DNA of 64,000 nt, taken from Anaerospora hongkongensis (lineage in GTDB: Bacteria; Bacillota; Negativicutes; Sporomusales; DSM-15969). Positions 34,956 through 43,608 of the stretch are shown in pieces. A model generated the notes under the pieces. The model had not been told where the DNA came from. It did no database searches and worked only from the letters and a program-made list of their open reading frames with translations. Numbering within the stretch: position 1 is the first letter of the stretch; every line of letters begins with the position of its first letter. Both the position numbers and the translations under genes were made by a program. The stretch lies in NCBI RefSeq assembly GCF_004339805.1, contig NZ_SLUI01000007.1, positions 143,061 through 207,060 on the forward strand, read 5' to 3'.

Positions 34956-36367
34956 GCTCCTTAGATGCATTATTCAGCGACAAACTTGCGATTATTACTA
35001 TTGGTGCCGAAACTTTTAAAGCTGACCTGGAGTCGCAGGGGGCAACCGTACTGCAACTGGACTGGAAGCCGCCTGCCGGTGGGAATAAAGAGCTCATGGC
35101 AGCACTCGATACATTATCAAATTGCGAAAAAATCGAAGAGGCTAATACCCGGGCGCTTGCAGCCATTATCAATTCCCGTCCTGTATTGGTTGATATCGAG
35201 ACAGCAATTAACGTTATTCCCGGAATGACGCAAAACACCATATTACATGCCGGACCGCCGGTAGTGTGGGAAAATATGGCCGGTCCCATGAAGGGAGCCG
35301 TTATTGGAGCGCTCCTTTACGAGGGGATGGCGCAATCTGAGGAGGAAGCGGCGCAGCTGGCTGCTTCAGGCCAGATCTCTTTTGCACCCTGCCATGAGCA
35401 CAATGCCGTAGGACCAATGGCCGGTATTTTATCGGCATCAATGCCGGTGCAGGTTATTGAAAATAAGACGCATGGCAATTTTGCCTATTGTACGTTAAAT
35501 GAAGGCCTTGGCAAAGTATTACGCTATGGGGCCTACAGTAAAGAAGTTATTGACAGGCTGAAATGGATCGAAACAGAACTTGGACCGGTATTAAAAAAGG
35601 CTATTCAGCTTTCCGGGGGTATCGATATCCGCAGTCTGATCGCCCAGGCTATTCATATGGGCGATGAATGCCACAACCGCAACAAGGCGGGCACCAGTAT
35701 GTTTATTCGAGCAATAATGCCTTATCTGTTGCGCACGGGTGCCGATCCGGAAGCTATTGTTCGGGTAGTTGAATTTATTAATTCCAATGACCATTTTTTC
35801 CTCAACTTGTCGATGCCTGCCTGTAAGGCGGCTTTAGATGCTGCACATGGCATTGAAAACAGTACGGTGGTTACAACAATGTGCCGTAATGGTGTGGAGT
35901 TTGGCATCAGAGTGAGCGGATGTCCCGGCAATACCTGGTTTACCGGGCCGGCCCAGATGATTGAAGGACTGTTGTTTCCTGGTTTTACCGCAGAAGATGC
36001 CAACCCGGATATCGGCGACAGTGCTATTACGGAAACCTGCGGCATCGGCGGTTTTGCCATGGGCGGTGCTCCTGCGATTGTACAGTTCGTTGGCGGTACT
36101 GTTGAAGATGCATTAGGCTATTCACAAAAAATGTACGAAATTACCTTAGAAGAAAATCAGAATTATTCGATTCCGAACCTAAATTTCCGCGGTACGGCAA
36201 CGGGAATAGATGTGCGTAAGGTCATTGCCAGCGGTATTTTGCCTGTTATCAATACCGGTATGGCTCATAAAGAAGCTGGTATTGGCCAGGTAGGCGCCGG
36301 GGTTGTAAGACCGCCTGCCGAGTGTTTTGAAAAGGCCATACTGGCTTTGGCGGCAAGGCTTAAATAA
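34952..36367 (+). CDS. DUF1116 protein (YlbE/AllG-like)
   Basis: A 471-residue DUF1116 protein, homologous in type to E. coli YlbE (AllG). Recognisable: NVIPGMTQNTILHAGPPVVW, MAGPMKGAVIGALLYEGMA, SFAPCHEHNAVGPMAGILSA, IHMGDECHNRNKAGTSMFI, VSGCPGNTWFTGPAQMIEG and GTATGIDVRKVIASGILPVI, all typical of the family. Several His and Cys residues could form a metal or catalytic site. ATG at 34952 overlaps the fdrA stop, so translation is coupled. With FdrA and DUF2877 it should form a three-protein carbamoyltransferase. Confidence 0.87.
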   Translation: MSSLDALFSDKLAIITIGAETFKADLESQGATVLQLDWKPPAGGNKELMAALDTLSNCEKIEEANTRALAAIINSRPVLVDIETAINVIPGMTQNTILHAGPPVVWENMAGPMKGAVIGALLYEGMAQSEEEAAQLAASGQISFAPCHEHNAVGPMAGILSASMPVQVIENKTHGNFAYCTLNEGLGKVLRYGAYSKEVIDRLKWIETELGPVLKKAIQLSGGIDIRSLIAQAIHMGDECHNRNKAGTSMFIRAIMPYLLRTGADPEAIVRVVEFINSNDHFFLNLSMPACKAALDAAHGIENSTVVTTMCRNGVEFGIRVSGCPGNTWFTGPAQMIEGLLFPGFTAEDANPDIGDSAITETCGIGGFAMGGAPAIVQFVGGTVEDALGYSQKMYEITLEENQNYSIPNLNFRGTATGIDVRKVIASGILPVINTGMAHKEAGIGQVGAGVVRPPAECFEKAILALAARLK

Positions 36368-36395
36368 TGAAGAAATAATAAGGGGAGATGTTGAT

Positions 36396-37181
36396 ATGGT
36401 GAAAAATTGGGATAAAGTGAAAATGTATGATCTCACTCAAAAACTTAGTCATCTTACTCCACCCTGGCCTACGTATGAGCCGCTGCAAATTAAGTTTTTC
36501 AAACGTCTTAGCTCCAATGGTGCCAATGGGCAGGTTATTACCACATCGAACCATGTGGGAACTCATTTGGACGGATCGCTGCATTTTTGTACACATGGCC
36601 GTGATATCGCCAGCATCCCGCTGACCGATCTCATTGGGCCTGGCGTAGTTGTTGATTTGAGTGATATGGCAGAGGACTATGGGATCTATACTTCAAAGGA
36701 CATTACCGACCGGGTAGAAGTTCGCAAAGGCGATATTCTCATTATCCATACCGGTTATGCGAAATACGGCTGGGATCAACCGGAAGGCGACGAAGTCCGC
36801 TACATGGTCAAACATCCCGGGCCTACCCGTGAATTTGCCAAATGGTGTTACGACATGGAATTGAAATGGATTGGCGTTGACTGCGGATCGGCCGACCATC
36901 CGATGAACACCAAAATCAGGGACTGGTGTCCCAGGCAGGCAGCAGAATGTGAAGCCTATTTCCAAAAGAAGTATGGTAAAAGTATCTCTGATATTTTCCC
37001 TGACGACCATTATCAATTGATGCATATTGATTTGTTCCCCCATGATATTATCCATGCTGAAAATGTAGGCGGTGAAATTACAAAAGTACTCAACAAACGG
37101 TTAATTGTCGGCTGTTACCCCTGGCGTTTTGAAGGCGGTGAATCTTCTATCTGCCGTATTGTTGCTTACGACGAGGAATAA
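36396..37181 (+). CDS. Cyclase family protein (metal-dependent hydrolase)
   Basis: A 261-residue member of the cyclase/kynurenine formamidase-like family. The metal motif HxGTHxD is present (NHVGTHLDGSLHF, about residues 52-64), with the later His and Glu of the site in the second half. Relatives hydrolyse cyclic amides or formamides, for example isatin hydrolase and kynurenine formamidase. Here it follows DUF1116 by 28 bp and is likely to open the ring of a cyclic amide or urea. ATG 36396 follows AAGGGGAG; the longer frame from 36327 is rejected because it runs into the DUF1116 gene. Confidence 0.85.
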   Translation: MVKNWDKVKMYDLTQKLSHLTPPWPTYEPLQIKFFKRLSSNGANGQVITTSNHVGTHLDGSLHFCTHGRDIASIPLTDLIGPGVVVDLSDMAEDYGIYTSKDITDRVEVRKGDILIIHTGYAKYGWDQPEGDEVRYMVKHPGPTREFAKWCYDMELKWIGVDCGSADHPMNTKIRDWCPRQAAECEAYFQKKYGKSISDIFPDDHYQLMHIDLFPHDIIHAENVGGEITKVLNKRLIVGCYPWRFEGGESSICRIVAYDEE

Positions 37182-37206
37182 AAGCAGAAAAGCTGTATGA
37201 ACACTG

Positions 37207-37244
37207 AAAAAACGCTTAAAAACATTGGTTTTAAGCGTTTTTTC
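37207..37244 (+). terminator. Rho-independent terminator
   Basis: Perfect stem AAACGCTTAAAA/TTTTAAGCGTTT with a seven-base loop and six T. It separates the cyclase gene from the molybdoenzyme genes. Confidence 0.85.
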
Positions 37245-37284
37245 TTAAATAGCCCTAAGACAATACCATAAGGGGGTATGAGGC

Positions 37285-38172
37285 GTGTTAAGCAGGTTTG
37301 ATTATTTTCGACCGCAGGTTCTGGAAGATGCGCTCACTTTTCTGCAGGAAAACACCAACACTAAAATACTTGCCGGCGGTACTGATTTAATGGTCATGCT
37401 TAGAAGAAATGCGGTAATGGCTGAACATATTTTGGATATTAAGTCTATACCGGAGACGAAGCGATTAGAGTATACACCAGGAGGCGGACTTTACATTGGT
37501 GCCTCTATAACGGTTAATGAAGTAGCGCAAGCTGATTTTATTCAGCAAAAGTATATTGCGTTGATACAGGGTGCTAATTCGTTAGCCTCGTATCAACTGC
37601 GCAATCGGGCCACGCTGGCAGGCAACATCTGCAATGCCTCCCCCGGTGCTGATTTGGCCGCACCGCTTCTGGTATATGAGGCCATCGTTCACATTGCCAG
37701 CAGCCGGGGAACCCGTCAAGTGGCATGCGAGGAATTCTTTACCGGTGTAAAAAAGACTGTTCTGCAAGAGGATGAAATGGTGATCGGGATCTCGCTGCCT
37801 GATGTTGCAGATACTGAGGATTGCAGCATATTCCTGAAACAGGCCCGGATTAAGGGGCATGATTTAGGAATTGCCGCAGTAGCGATACGCCGGACCCCTG
37901 ATAACGGATACCGGATAGCGATGACAGCTGTTGCTCCAACTCCGATTCGTCTGAAAGCGCTTGAGGCGATGCTTACTGCCAAGCCATTAACGGCTGAGCT
38001 TGCCGGACAGGCGGGAAGCGAGGCCGGTAAGCTTATTAACCCTATTTCCGATGTCCGTGCTTCTGCCCAATACCGGCTGCATATCTCCGGGATTCTGGTC
38101 AAACGGGCGCTGACCGAACTGCTTGTTATGGGGAGGAATGAAAATGTGCCAAGTACATCAGGCAAAAGATAA
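37285..38172 (+). CDS. Xanthine dehydrogenase family FAD-binding subunit
   Basis: A 295-residue FAD subunit of the molybdenum hydroxylases (XdhB/CoxM type): ILAGGTDLMVMLRR near residue 32 (FAD pyrophosphate site), YIGASITVNEVAQA, and the NRATLAGNICNASPGADLAA (about 108-127) second FAD block. It passes electrons from the iron-sulfur subunit to an acceptor. GTG 37285 follows AAGGGGGT. Its end overlaps the next gene by 29 bp. It is the first of three genes that together encode a complete hydroxylase. Confidence 0.9.
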   Translation: MLSRFDYFRPQVLEDALTFLQENTNTKILAGGTDLMVMLRRNAVMAEHILDIKSIPETKRLEYTPGGGLYIGASITVNEVAQADFIQQKYIALIQGANSLASYQLRNRATLAGNICNASPGADLAAPLLVYEAIVHIASSRGTRQVACEEFFTGVKKTVLQEDEMVIGISLPDVADTEDCSIFLKQARIKGHDLGIAAVAIRRTPDNGYRIAMTAVAPTPIRLKALEAMLTAKPLTAELAGQAGSEAGKLINPISDVRASAQYRLHISGILVKRALTELLVMGRNENVPSTSGKR

Positions 38173-38686
38173 TTGTTTTGCTTATGTTGACTCAGGCTTA
38201 CCGAGAATGCCCTTGGCCTGTGTCGTAAATGGCGAGGCTGTAAGAGCAATGATCGATCCAACCATGACGCTGCTGGCTTTTTTACGGAAAGAGTTAAGCC
38301 TGTTTGGAACAAAGGAAGGCTGCGGTGAAGGGGAGTGCGGCGCTTGTACCATTATTATGAATGGTGTTACGGTAAATTCGTGCCTTGTTCTCGCTCTGGA
38401 GGCGCAGGGAGCGGCAATTACAACAGTAGAAGGCTTAAGTATAGACGGCAAGCTCTCTATTTTACAGCAAGAATTCATTAACCATGATGCGCTGCAATGT
38501 GGTTTCTGCACGCCGGGGATGTTAATGTCTGCCCGGGCGCTGCTGGACCGGAACCCCGATCCTTGCGAGACGGAAATAAAAGAAGCGATTGCCGGCAACT
38601 TCTGCCGTTGTACGGGTTATAAGCCGATTATTGCCGCTATTGCATCAGCAGCAAGACTGGAAAAAGGGGGATGCGGCCGTGAGTGA
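38144..38686 (+). CDS. Xanthine dehydrogenase family [2Fe-2S] subunit
   Basis: A 180-residue iron-sulfur subunit. The plant-type [2Fe-2S] motif GCGEGECGACTIIMNG (about residues 58-73) and the second cluster motifs CGFCTPGM (about 119-126) and NFCRCTGY (about 152-159) are intact, so it should carry two clusters. ATG at 38144 follows GGGAGG; earlier ATG/TTG codons overlap the ribosome site. Its last codons overlap the large-subunit gene. The subunit connects the molybdenum centre to FAD. Confidence 0.92.
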   Translation: MCQVHQAKDNCFAYVDSGLPRMPLACVVNGEAVRAMIDPTMTLLAFLRKELSLFGTKEGCGEGECGACTIIMNGVTVNSCLVLALEAQGAAITTVEGLSIDGKLSILQQEFINHDALQCGFCTPGMLMSARALLDRNPDPCETEIKEAIAGNFCRCTGYKPIIAAIASAARLEKGGCGRE

Positions 38687-41039
38687 TAAGCAGTACCGTC
38701 ATGTCAGCAAATCCAGCTTGCGCATAGAAGCACACGAAAAAGTAAGTGGCCGGGCATCCTATACGTTTGATATGGAAATGCCGGGAATGGTATATGCGAA
38801 ATGCCTGCATTCTCCACACGCCCATGCTGAAATCGTTTCAATCGATACCGTTGCTGCCAAGGCCCTGCCAGGAGTTAAGGCCGTGCTTACCGGTGAAGAT
38901 ATTCCGTATTTAGTTGGTTTGTATATGATTGATAAACGGGTGCTGGCCCGTGGCAAAGTCAGATATCAGGGAGAGGCGGTTGCAGCAGTGGCCGCTGTTG
39001 ATGAAGCGACCGCCGAGAGGGCGCTCACCCTTATCAAAGTGGAATATAAGCAGCTGCCGCTGGTTAGTACCATTGACGAAGCCCTGGCAGCCCAAGTTTT
39101 AGTCCACGAAGATATAAATCAATTGGAATACCTCAAAGGCGTCTTTTTTCCACAGCCTGATTCAAATATTGCCAGCTGGAATAAAGCATGTAAGGGGGAT
39201 ATCATCAAAGGATTTGCCGAAGCTGATGTAATTGTAGAAAATGAACTGACCTTACCGGCAGTTGCTCACGTTCCCTTGGAAACGCATGTGGCGGTTGCAC
39301 AGGCTGATCCCTGCTCTAACCAGGTGAAAATTTGGTCGTCCACGCAATCGCCGTTTGGCGTTCGCAAGCTATTAGCTAAGGCTTTGGGTATTACCACAGG
39401 CGACATCCAAGTCATTGCTCCTTATGTAGGCGGAGGCTTCGGCGGTAAAGCCGGGATTCACCTTGAGCCGCTGGCCGTTGTACTCTCACGGGCCTGCAAG
39501 GGGCGGCCGGTTAAAATTACCGCTTCCCGGGAAGAAGAATTCAATCAGCTGCCTTGCCGTGCCGGCATGCGCGGACGGGTTAAAACAGGGGTCAAAAGAG
39601 ACGGGATGATTACGGCTGTGGAAATTTATTATGACTGGGACAGTGGTGCTTATGCCGACTATGGGGTAAATGTAGGAAAAGCAGCTACTTATTCAGGAGC
39701 AGGCCCCTATGAGATCCCTAACCTGGAATTACATTCGCGCACCCTGTATACGAATAAAGTATTCAGTACTGCCTACCGGGGCTTTGGCCACTTGGAAACG
39801 CACTGGATTATTGAACGGCAAATGGATATGATTGCAGCAAAGCTGGGAATGGACCCTTATGTCTTTCGCATGAAAAATATCTTACGTGAAGGATCGGTAA
39901 CCATTAGCGGAGAGTCCATCCATGCAAATTCAGGGCGGCCTGATCAGTGCCTGGAGGCAGTTGCCAGAGAAATCGGCTGGGGCGGTTATCAGTCCAGCGA
40001 AGCAAGACGGGCTGCGCTTAAAACAGGCAAAGCACGCGGCAAAGGGCTGGCTTGTTTACAAAAAGCTCCGGCTATGCCTCCCAATACCTCCACTACTGCG
40101 ATTATGCAGATGGATGATGATGGTTTTGTCCGTTTAATGATCGGGGTCGTGGATATGGGTCAGGGAGCAAATACTATTATGGCGCAGATTGCTGCCGAAG
40201 TATTGGATATGCCGCTGGAAAAAGTCAAAGTGGTTTGGGAAACGGATACGGACCGCCATCCTTACGACTGGTCCACGGTTGCTTCCAAATATACATTTAT
40301 GGGTGGCAATGCGGTCAAGCGCTGTGCGCAGAATATGATCACCCAGATGAAAGAAACAGCGGCTCAGATTCTGCGCTGTGCCGTAGAGGATCTCGTACAT
40401 GGTAACGAATACATTTACCATGCCCAGCATACGCACAGGCGAATTGCTTATAAGGCAATAGCCTTAGGCTATGCTTATGAAAATGGTAATGGTATAGGTG
40501 GACCGCTGGTTGCCCGTGGTACGTATATGGCAGATGGACTGACGTTTCTTGATCCGGTGACAGGTCAGGGACTTCCGGCCCTGGACTGGACTTTTGGCGC
40601 TCATGGTGTAGAGGTTGAGGTTGATGTGGAGACGGGGGAAGTTACTGTTCTGAAAATAGCTTCCGCTTTTGATGTCGGGCAGGTTATCAATAAGCAGCTA
40701 ATTGAGGGGCAGATCATCGGCGGCATTTTACAAGGGATTGGTTCCGCTTTAATCGAAGGGTTTAAATTTGATGCTAGCGGACGTTTGCTAAATCCTTCGT
40801 TTACGGATAACAAAATCCCAACAGCGAAAGATATTCCCTTGGAGCTTGTACCTATCACGATAGAAAATCCACAGCTCGATGGACCCTTTGGGGCTCGTGG
40901 GGTCGGCGAGCATCCGATGATTTCCGTTCCCTCGGCTATTGCCAATGCTCTTTATGATGCTTTAGGCATCCAGTTCTATGATCTGCCGCTGTCACCGGAG
41001 AAAGTCGCACTCGCTATTGTGCATACTGCGGAACAATAA
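38679..41039 (+). CDS. Xanthine dehydrogenase family molybdopterin-binding subunit
   Basis: A 786-residue catalytic subunit. Molybdopterin motifs are seen: YVGGGFGGKAGIHLEP (about 249), TAYRGFGHLETHW (about 364), VDMGQGANTIMAQIAAEVLD, and GARGVGEHPMISVPSAIANA near 740 with the general-base Glu. GTG 38679 follows AAAAAGGGGG. The loop after YRGFG is GHLET, different from the GPQ of many purine hydroxylases, so the substrate may not be xanthine. The enzyme hydroxylates an aromatic heterocycle or aldehyde. With the permease, PucR, AllFGH-like and cyclase genes it suggests a heterocycle breakdown pathway. Confidence 0.9.
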   Translation: MSDKQYRHVSKSSLRIEAHEKVSGRASYTFDMEMPGMVYAKCLHSPHAHAEIVSIDTVAAKALPGVKAVLTGEDIPYLVGLYMIDKRVLARGKVRYQGEAVAAVAAVDEATAERALTLIKVEYKQLPLVSTIDEALAAQVLVHEDINQLEYLKGVFFPQPDSNIASWNKACKGDIIKGFAEADVIVENELTLPAVAHVPLETHVAVAQADPCSNQVKIWSSTQSPFGVRKLLAKALGITTGDIQVIAPYVGGGFGGKAGIHLEPLAVVLSRACKGRPVKITASREEEFNQLPCRAGMRGRVKTGVKRDGMITAVEIYYDWDSGAYADYGVNVGKAATYSGAGPYEIPNLELHSRTLYTNKVFSTAYRGFGHLETHWIIERQMDMIAAKLGMDPYVFRMKNILREGSVTISGESIHANSGRPDQCLEAVAREIGWGGYQSSEARRAALKTGKARGKGLACLQKAPAMPPNTSTTAIMQMDDDGFVRLMIGVVDMGQGANTIMAQIAAEVLDMPLEKVKVVWETDTDRHPYDWSTVASKYTFMGGNAVKRCAQNMITQMKETAAQILRCAVEDLVHGNEYIYHAQHTHRRIAYKAIALGYAYENGNGIGGPLVARGTYMADGLTFLDPVTGQGLPALDWTFGAHGVEVEVDVETGEVTVLKIASAFDVGQVINKQLIEGQIIGGILQGIGSALIEGFKFDASGRLLNPSFTDNKIPTAKDIPLELVPITIENPQLDGPFGARGVGEHPMISVPSAIANALYDALGIQFYDLPLSPEKVALAIVHTAEQ

Positions 41040-41073
41040 AGCACAGTTCTTGTCGAATAAAAATTAATAATTC

Positions 41074-41108
41074 AAAATCCCCAAGAGAATAGCTCTTGGG
41101 GATTTTTT
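41074..41108. terminator. Rho-independent terminator, convergent genes
   Basis: Perfect stem AAAATCCCCAAGAG/CTCTTGGGGATTTT with a five-base loop, then TTTC. It ends the molybdoenzyme genes; the small minus-strand gene also ends here. Confidence 0.85.
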
Positions 41109-41109
41109 C

Positions 41110-41280
41110 TTAGAACAAATGATCGAGTATTAGCTGGCAAGCTGTAAATAATCCGCCTGCCCAAAGCGCTTTCTGGAGGCGCTGCTCTTTCGTCAGGTCT
41201 TTTCTGAGATGCGGCAGCAAGAAATACAGAAATGCTGCAAACAAGAGAAAAATAAGTATATAGTTGCCGATGAATTTCAA
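41110..41280 (-). CDS. Small single-span membrane protein
   Basis: A 56-residue frame: TTG start at 41280, ribosome site GGAGGA six bases upstream, stop at 41110. The N-terminal 22 residues are hydrophobic (MKFIGNYILIFLLFAAFLYF), then a charged stretch HLRKDLTKEQRLQKAL and a second mildly hydrophobic segment. It is located just before (on the minus strand after) the thermonuclease-like gene and ends at a terminator. I do not recognise it; the strong ribosome site supports it as real. Confidence 0.6.
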   Translation of the reverse strand: MKFIGNYILIFLLFAAFLYFLLPHLRKDLTKEQRLQKALWAGGLFTACQLILDHLF

Positions 41281-41322
41281 AATTGCTCCTCCAAGCTCGT
41301 TACTGTCAGTATTTAAATACGA

Positions 41323-41838
41323 TTAATCCCAGATTCCCTTGTCGCCTACCTGCGCTTCAGCCTGGTAACGCTGTAGGAATGACGTGTACTTGCCATTATA
41401 AGACTCAGGCTTGAGACGTCCGTACCCTTGCAGCAGCAACTGCGCGTTGAACAGCTTGCTGCGCAAATCCTCATCGGTATCGGCCGTTGGCTGATTCAGC
41501 CATACATAGGCTAACAGCTGATTGTCTTTATCCCGTCTCTGGATATCAAATTGCAGATAAACAGTGCGGCCTTCTAATTGCTCGCGTATAAATTTTTCCG
41601 CTTTCAGGGCGTTAGCCTTTATCTGCTTGTTGGGACTGGTTTTATCCGGCAGATCAACTGCGATCAGCCGCACCGTTTCCGCATTGTCATTCCAGTAGAC
41701 TTGCAGGGTGCCCCCGTCAGCAACACGAACTACATAAGCAGAGGTCGTTACCGGTGAAGCGCAGACAAGTGGCAGCATCCCCAGCAGTATAGTCAGGGAA
41801 AGCGTGGCAATGATCGATACACGAAATAGACGGTTCAT
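41323..41838 (-). CDS. Thermonuclease-family protein with altered active site
   Basis: A 171-residue exported protein with a signal peptide (hydrophobic to about residue 27, CAS) and a staphylococcal-nuclease fold: VVRVADGGTLQVYW, ETVRLIAVDLPDK, and RRDKDNQLLAYVWLNQP. The usual DGDT calcium motif is DGGT, and the segment after VDLP lacks the Thr and Glu of the active enzyme (VDTPE), though the two Arg positions are kept. It may be inactive as a nuclease or use another chemistry. ATG 41838 follows AGGAGG. The small membrane protein gene follows 42 bp downstream. Confidence 0.78.
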   Translation of the reverse strand: MNRLFRVSIIATLSLTILLGMLPLVCASPVTTSAYVVRVADGGTLQVYWNDNAETVRLIAVDLPDKTSPNKQIKANALKAEKFIREQLEGRTVYLQFDIQRRDKDNQLLAYVWLNQPTADTDEDLRSKLFNAQLLLQGYGRLKPESYNGKYTSFLQRYQAEAQVGDKGIWD

Positions 41839-41965
41839 CGAATTCCTCCTTTTTGGTTCTGCCGTTCAAACTGGCAAATCACGTCAATTTCTTCTAAGCT
41901 TATTTTGCCTTATTACAGACAAAATGTCCAAAAAAAATTAAAGCAAGGTTTTCTTTGCCCGATAC

Positions 41966-42011
41966 AAAAAAGGGTGCCACAAAACGCTTTTAAAAAGCAT
42001 TTTGCGGCACC
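41966..42011 (-). terminator. Rho-independent terminator (minus strand)
   Basis: Stem GGTGCC(G)CAAAA.../...TTTTG(T)GGCACC with a GCTTTTTAAAAGC-like core, followed on the minus strand by a T run (A run at 41966-41971). It ends the small hypothetical gene at 42019. Confidence 0.8.
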
Positions 42012-42018
42012 AGGCCTG

Positions 42019-42264
42019 TTAAATGTCTTTATTTGCATTTTCGATAACAAAGACGTCAAGAAGTTCCATTAAGTCCCTGGGAAAAGAGAGATGATGTTTC
42101 TCGCCTACACTATTTAAGGCGACAGTCAGTGATGCTTTAAACTCGGGGGTAAGTATTACCGGGTCGTTGGAAACGATAGCACTAAGATTAGTATACAGAA
42201 ATACTTCCAGCTGGTCACGGATATCAGGACGTATGCCTAGCGGTTGCCGATTCAGCTTATTCAT
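42019..42264 (-). CDS. Hypothetical small soluble protein
   Basis: An 81-residue protein with no signal peptide or membrane segment; predicted largely helical. I do not recognise it. N-terminus MNKLNRQPLGIRPDIRDQLE, then a region with two Leu/Phe-rich helices. It lies between the MscS gene and a minus-strand terminator, so it could be the last gene of that transcript or a separate unit. ATG at 42264 has AGGGGTGCC upstream. Confidence 0.55.
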   Translation of the reverse strand: MNKLNRQPLGIRPDIRDQLEVFLYTNLSAIVSNDPVILTPEFKASLTVALNSVGEKHHLSFPRDLMELLDVFVIENANKDI

Positions 42265-42355
42265 ACAGGCACCCCTAACGACTTTGTTTATCCAGTATAT
42301 GCGGCTGGGTGGGTGGTGTTACCTTGTTAACAGTATTCATCTAAGGCTGATACTG

Positions 42356-43423
42356 TTAGCTGCCTGGATAACTTTCGGGCTTTTCCAGATAAATTGTTTG
42401 GGCCGGATACGCGAACTTAATATTGCGTTCTTCCAAGGCTTCTTTCAGTTTTAAGTTGATTTCCTGTTGGATGTTCATATATAAGGTATAATCGCTGCCC
42501 AAAACATAGTAAACTACATCAAACTGCAGCGCCGATTCACCTAAGGCGCTGAAATGAGCCCTGTCAAATCTGGTTTCAGCAATACTTTCAATGATCTGTT
42601 TTACGATTAGCGGGATTTCCCGCAGCTGTTGACTGGAAGTCTGATAATGAATCCGGAACTTGAATACGATCCTGCGTGTTTCCATCCGTTTTAAATTTTG
42701 AATGCGCGAGTTTGTCAGATCGGAATTGGAAAAAATCAGCTGTTCGCCGCCCAGGCTGCGGATGCGGGTGGTTTTAATACCGATGTGCTCAATTGTGCCC
42801 ATATGACCGTCAATTGTAATAAAATCGCCTAATTCAAAGGGACGGTCAAACACAATGGCAACGTAACTGAATAAATCCCTGAGCATGGCCTGAGCGGCAA
42901 GCGCTACGGCAATACCGCCAATTCCCAGACCGGCAATAACGGTCGAAATTTGAAAACCCAGATTATCCAATAAAAAGACCAGGCCAATACCCCAGAGCGC
43001 TATCCGCAGAAAAGGAATGATTGCCTTAATGATGTGCTCTCTGTCATTGAGATCCTTTGATTTTATGGAAAACAGCAGGGTATATTCGACCATTGTGATA
43101 ATAAACCGGATACCGGCAATTGTTACAATGATAATGCCGATTATATCAATGGAACGGTTTAGTAAGGCAGGCAGTGTCAGACTGCGGACGGCTACATAGA
43201 ATGAGCCGAAATACAAGGCGGGCAGAAGCGTCTTTTCCAGGGTTTGAAACAAATAGATATCCAATTTGCTTGTTGCGGTTTCAGCCCATATTTTAAGGCG
43301 GTTTAAAACGGCGTGATCAAACAGTTTTACGGTAAAAACAGCAATCGTAAAAACAAGTAAAGCAGTCAGATAGCTGTAGACGCTGTTTTGGAAAAATAGT
43401 TGATTCAGCATTGCTTGCAGCAT
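42356..43423 (-). CDS. Mechanosensitive ion channel MscS family protein
   Basis: A 355-residue MscS-type channel. Four or five membrane segments occupy residues 10-165; the pore-lining helix GLGIGGIAVALAAQAMLRDL (about 168-187) and the following conserved IVFDRPFELGDFITI in the beta domain are typical. The cytoplasmic vestibule follows. It releases solutes on osmotic down-shock. ATG at 43423 follows AAAGGAG; the longer frame to 43465 is not needed. Monocistronic or with the small gene at 42019. Confidence 0.9.
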   Translation of the reverse strand: MLQAMLNQLFFQNSVYSYLTALLVFTIAVFTVKLFDHAVLNRLKIWAETATSKLDIYLFQTLEKTLLPALYFGSFYVAVRSLTLPALLNRSIDIIGIIIVTIAGIRFIITMVEYTLLFSIKSKDLNDREHIIKAIIPFLRIALWGIGLVFLLDNLGFQISTVIAGLGIGGIAVALAAQAMLRDLFSYVAIVFDRPFELGDFITIDGHMGTIEHIGIKTTRIRSLGGEQLIFSNSDLTNSRIQNLKRMETRRIVFKFRIHYQTSSQQLREIPLIVKQIIESIAETRFDRAHFSALGESALQFDVVYYVLGSDYTLYMNIQQEINLKLKEALEERNIKFAYPAQTIYLEKPESYPGS

Positions 43424-43580
43424 TATCAGGCTCCTTTCGGTATTGTTATGGTGTTTATTCGCCAAAATATCTTATAGAACCTGCCTGCCTTGCGCTCGGG
43501 CAGGAAATGGACCGCAATACGTATAAGCGATATGTGGTATACTGAAAGAAAATAAATAGTGTTACTAAAATGATTACGGA

Positions 43581-43601
43581 TTTTTATAAAGTTTTTATAA
43601 A
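43581..43601. promoter_or_regulatory. Direct repeats, candidate response-regulator binding site
   Basis: Two copies of TTTTTATAAA start 11 bp apart (43581-43590, 43592-43601), one helical turn, which is the layout of OmpR-family binding sites. They are upstream of the promoter of the operon that encodes an OmpR-type regulator. Binding is inferred only. Confidence 0.45.
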
Positions 43602-43608
43602 TGCTTTA

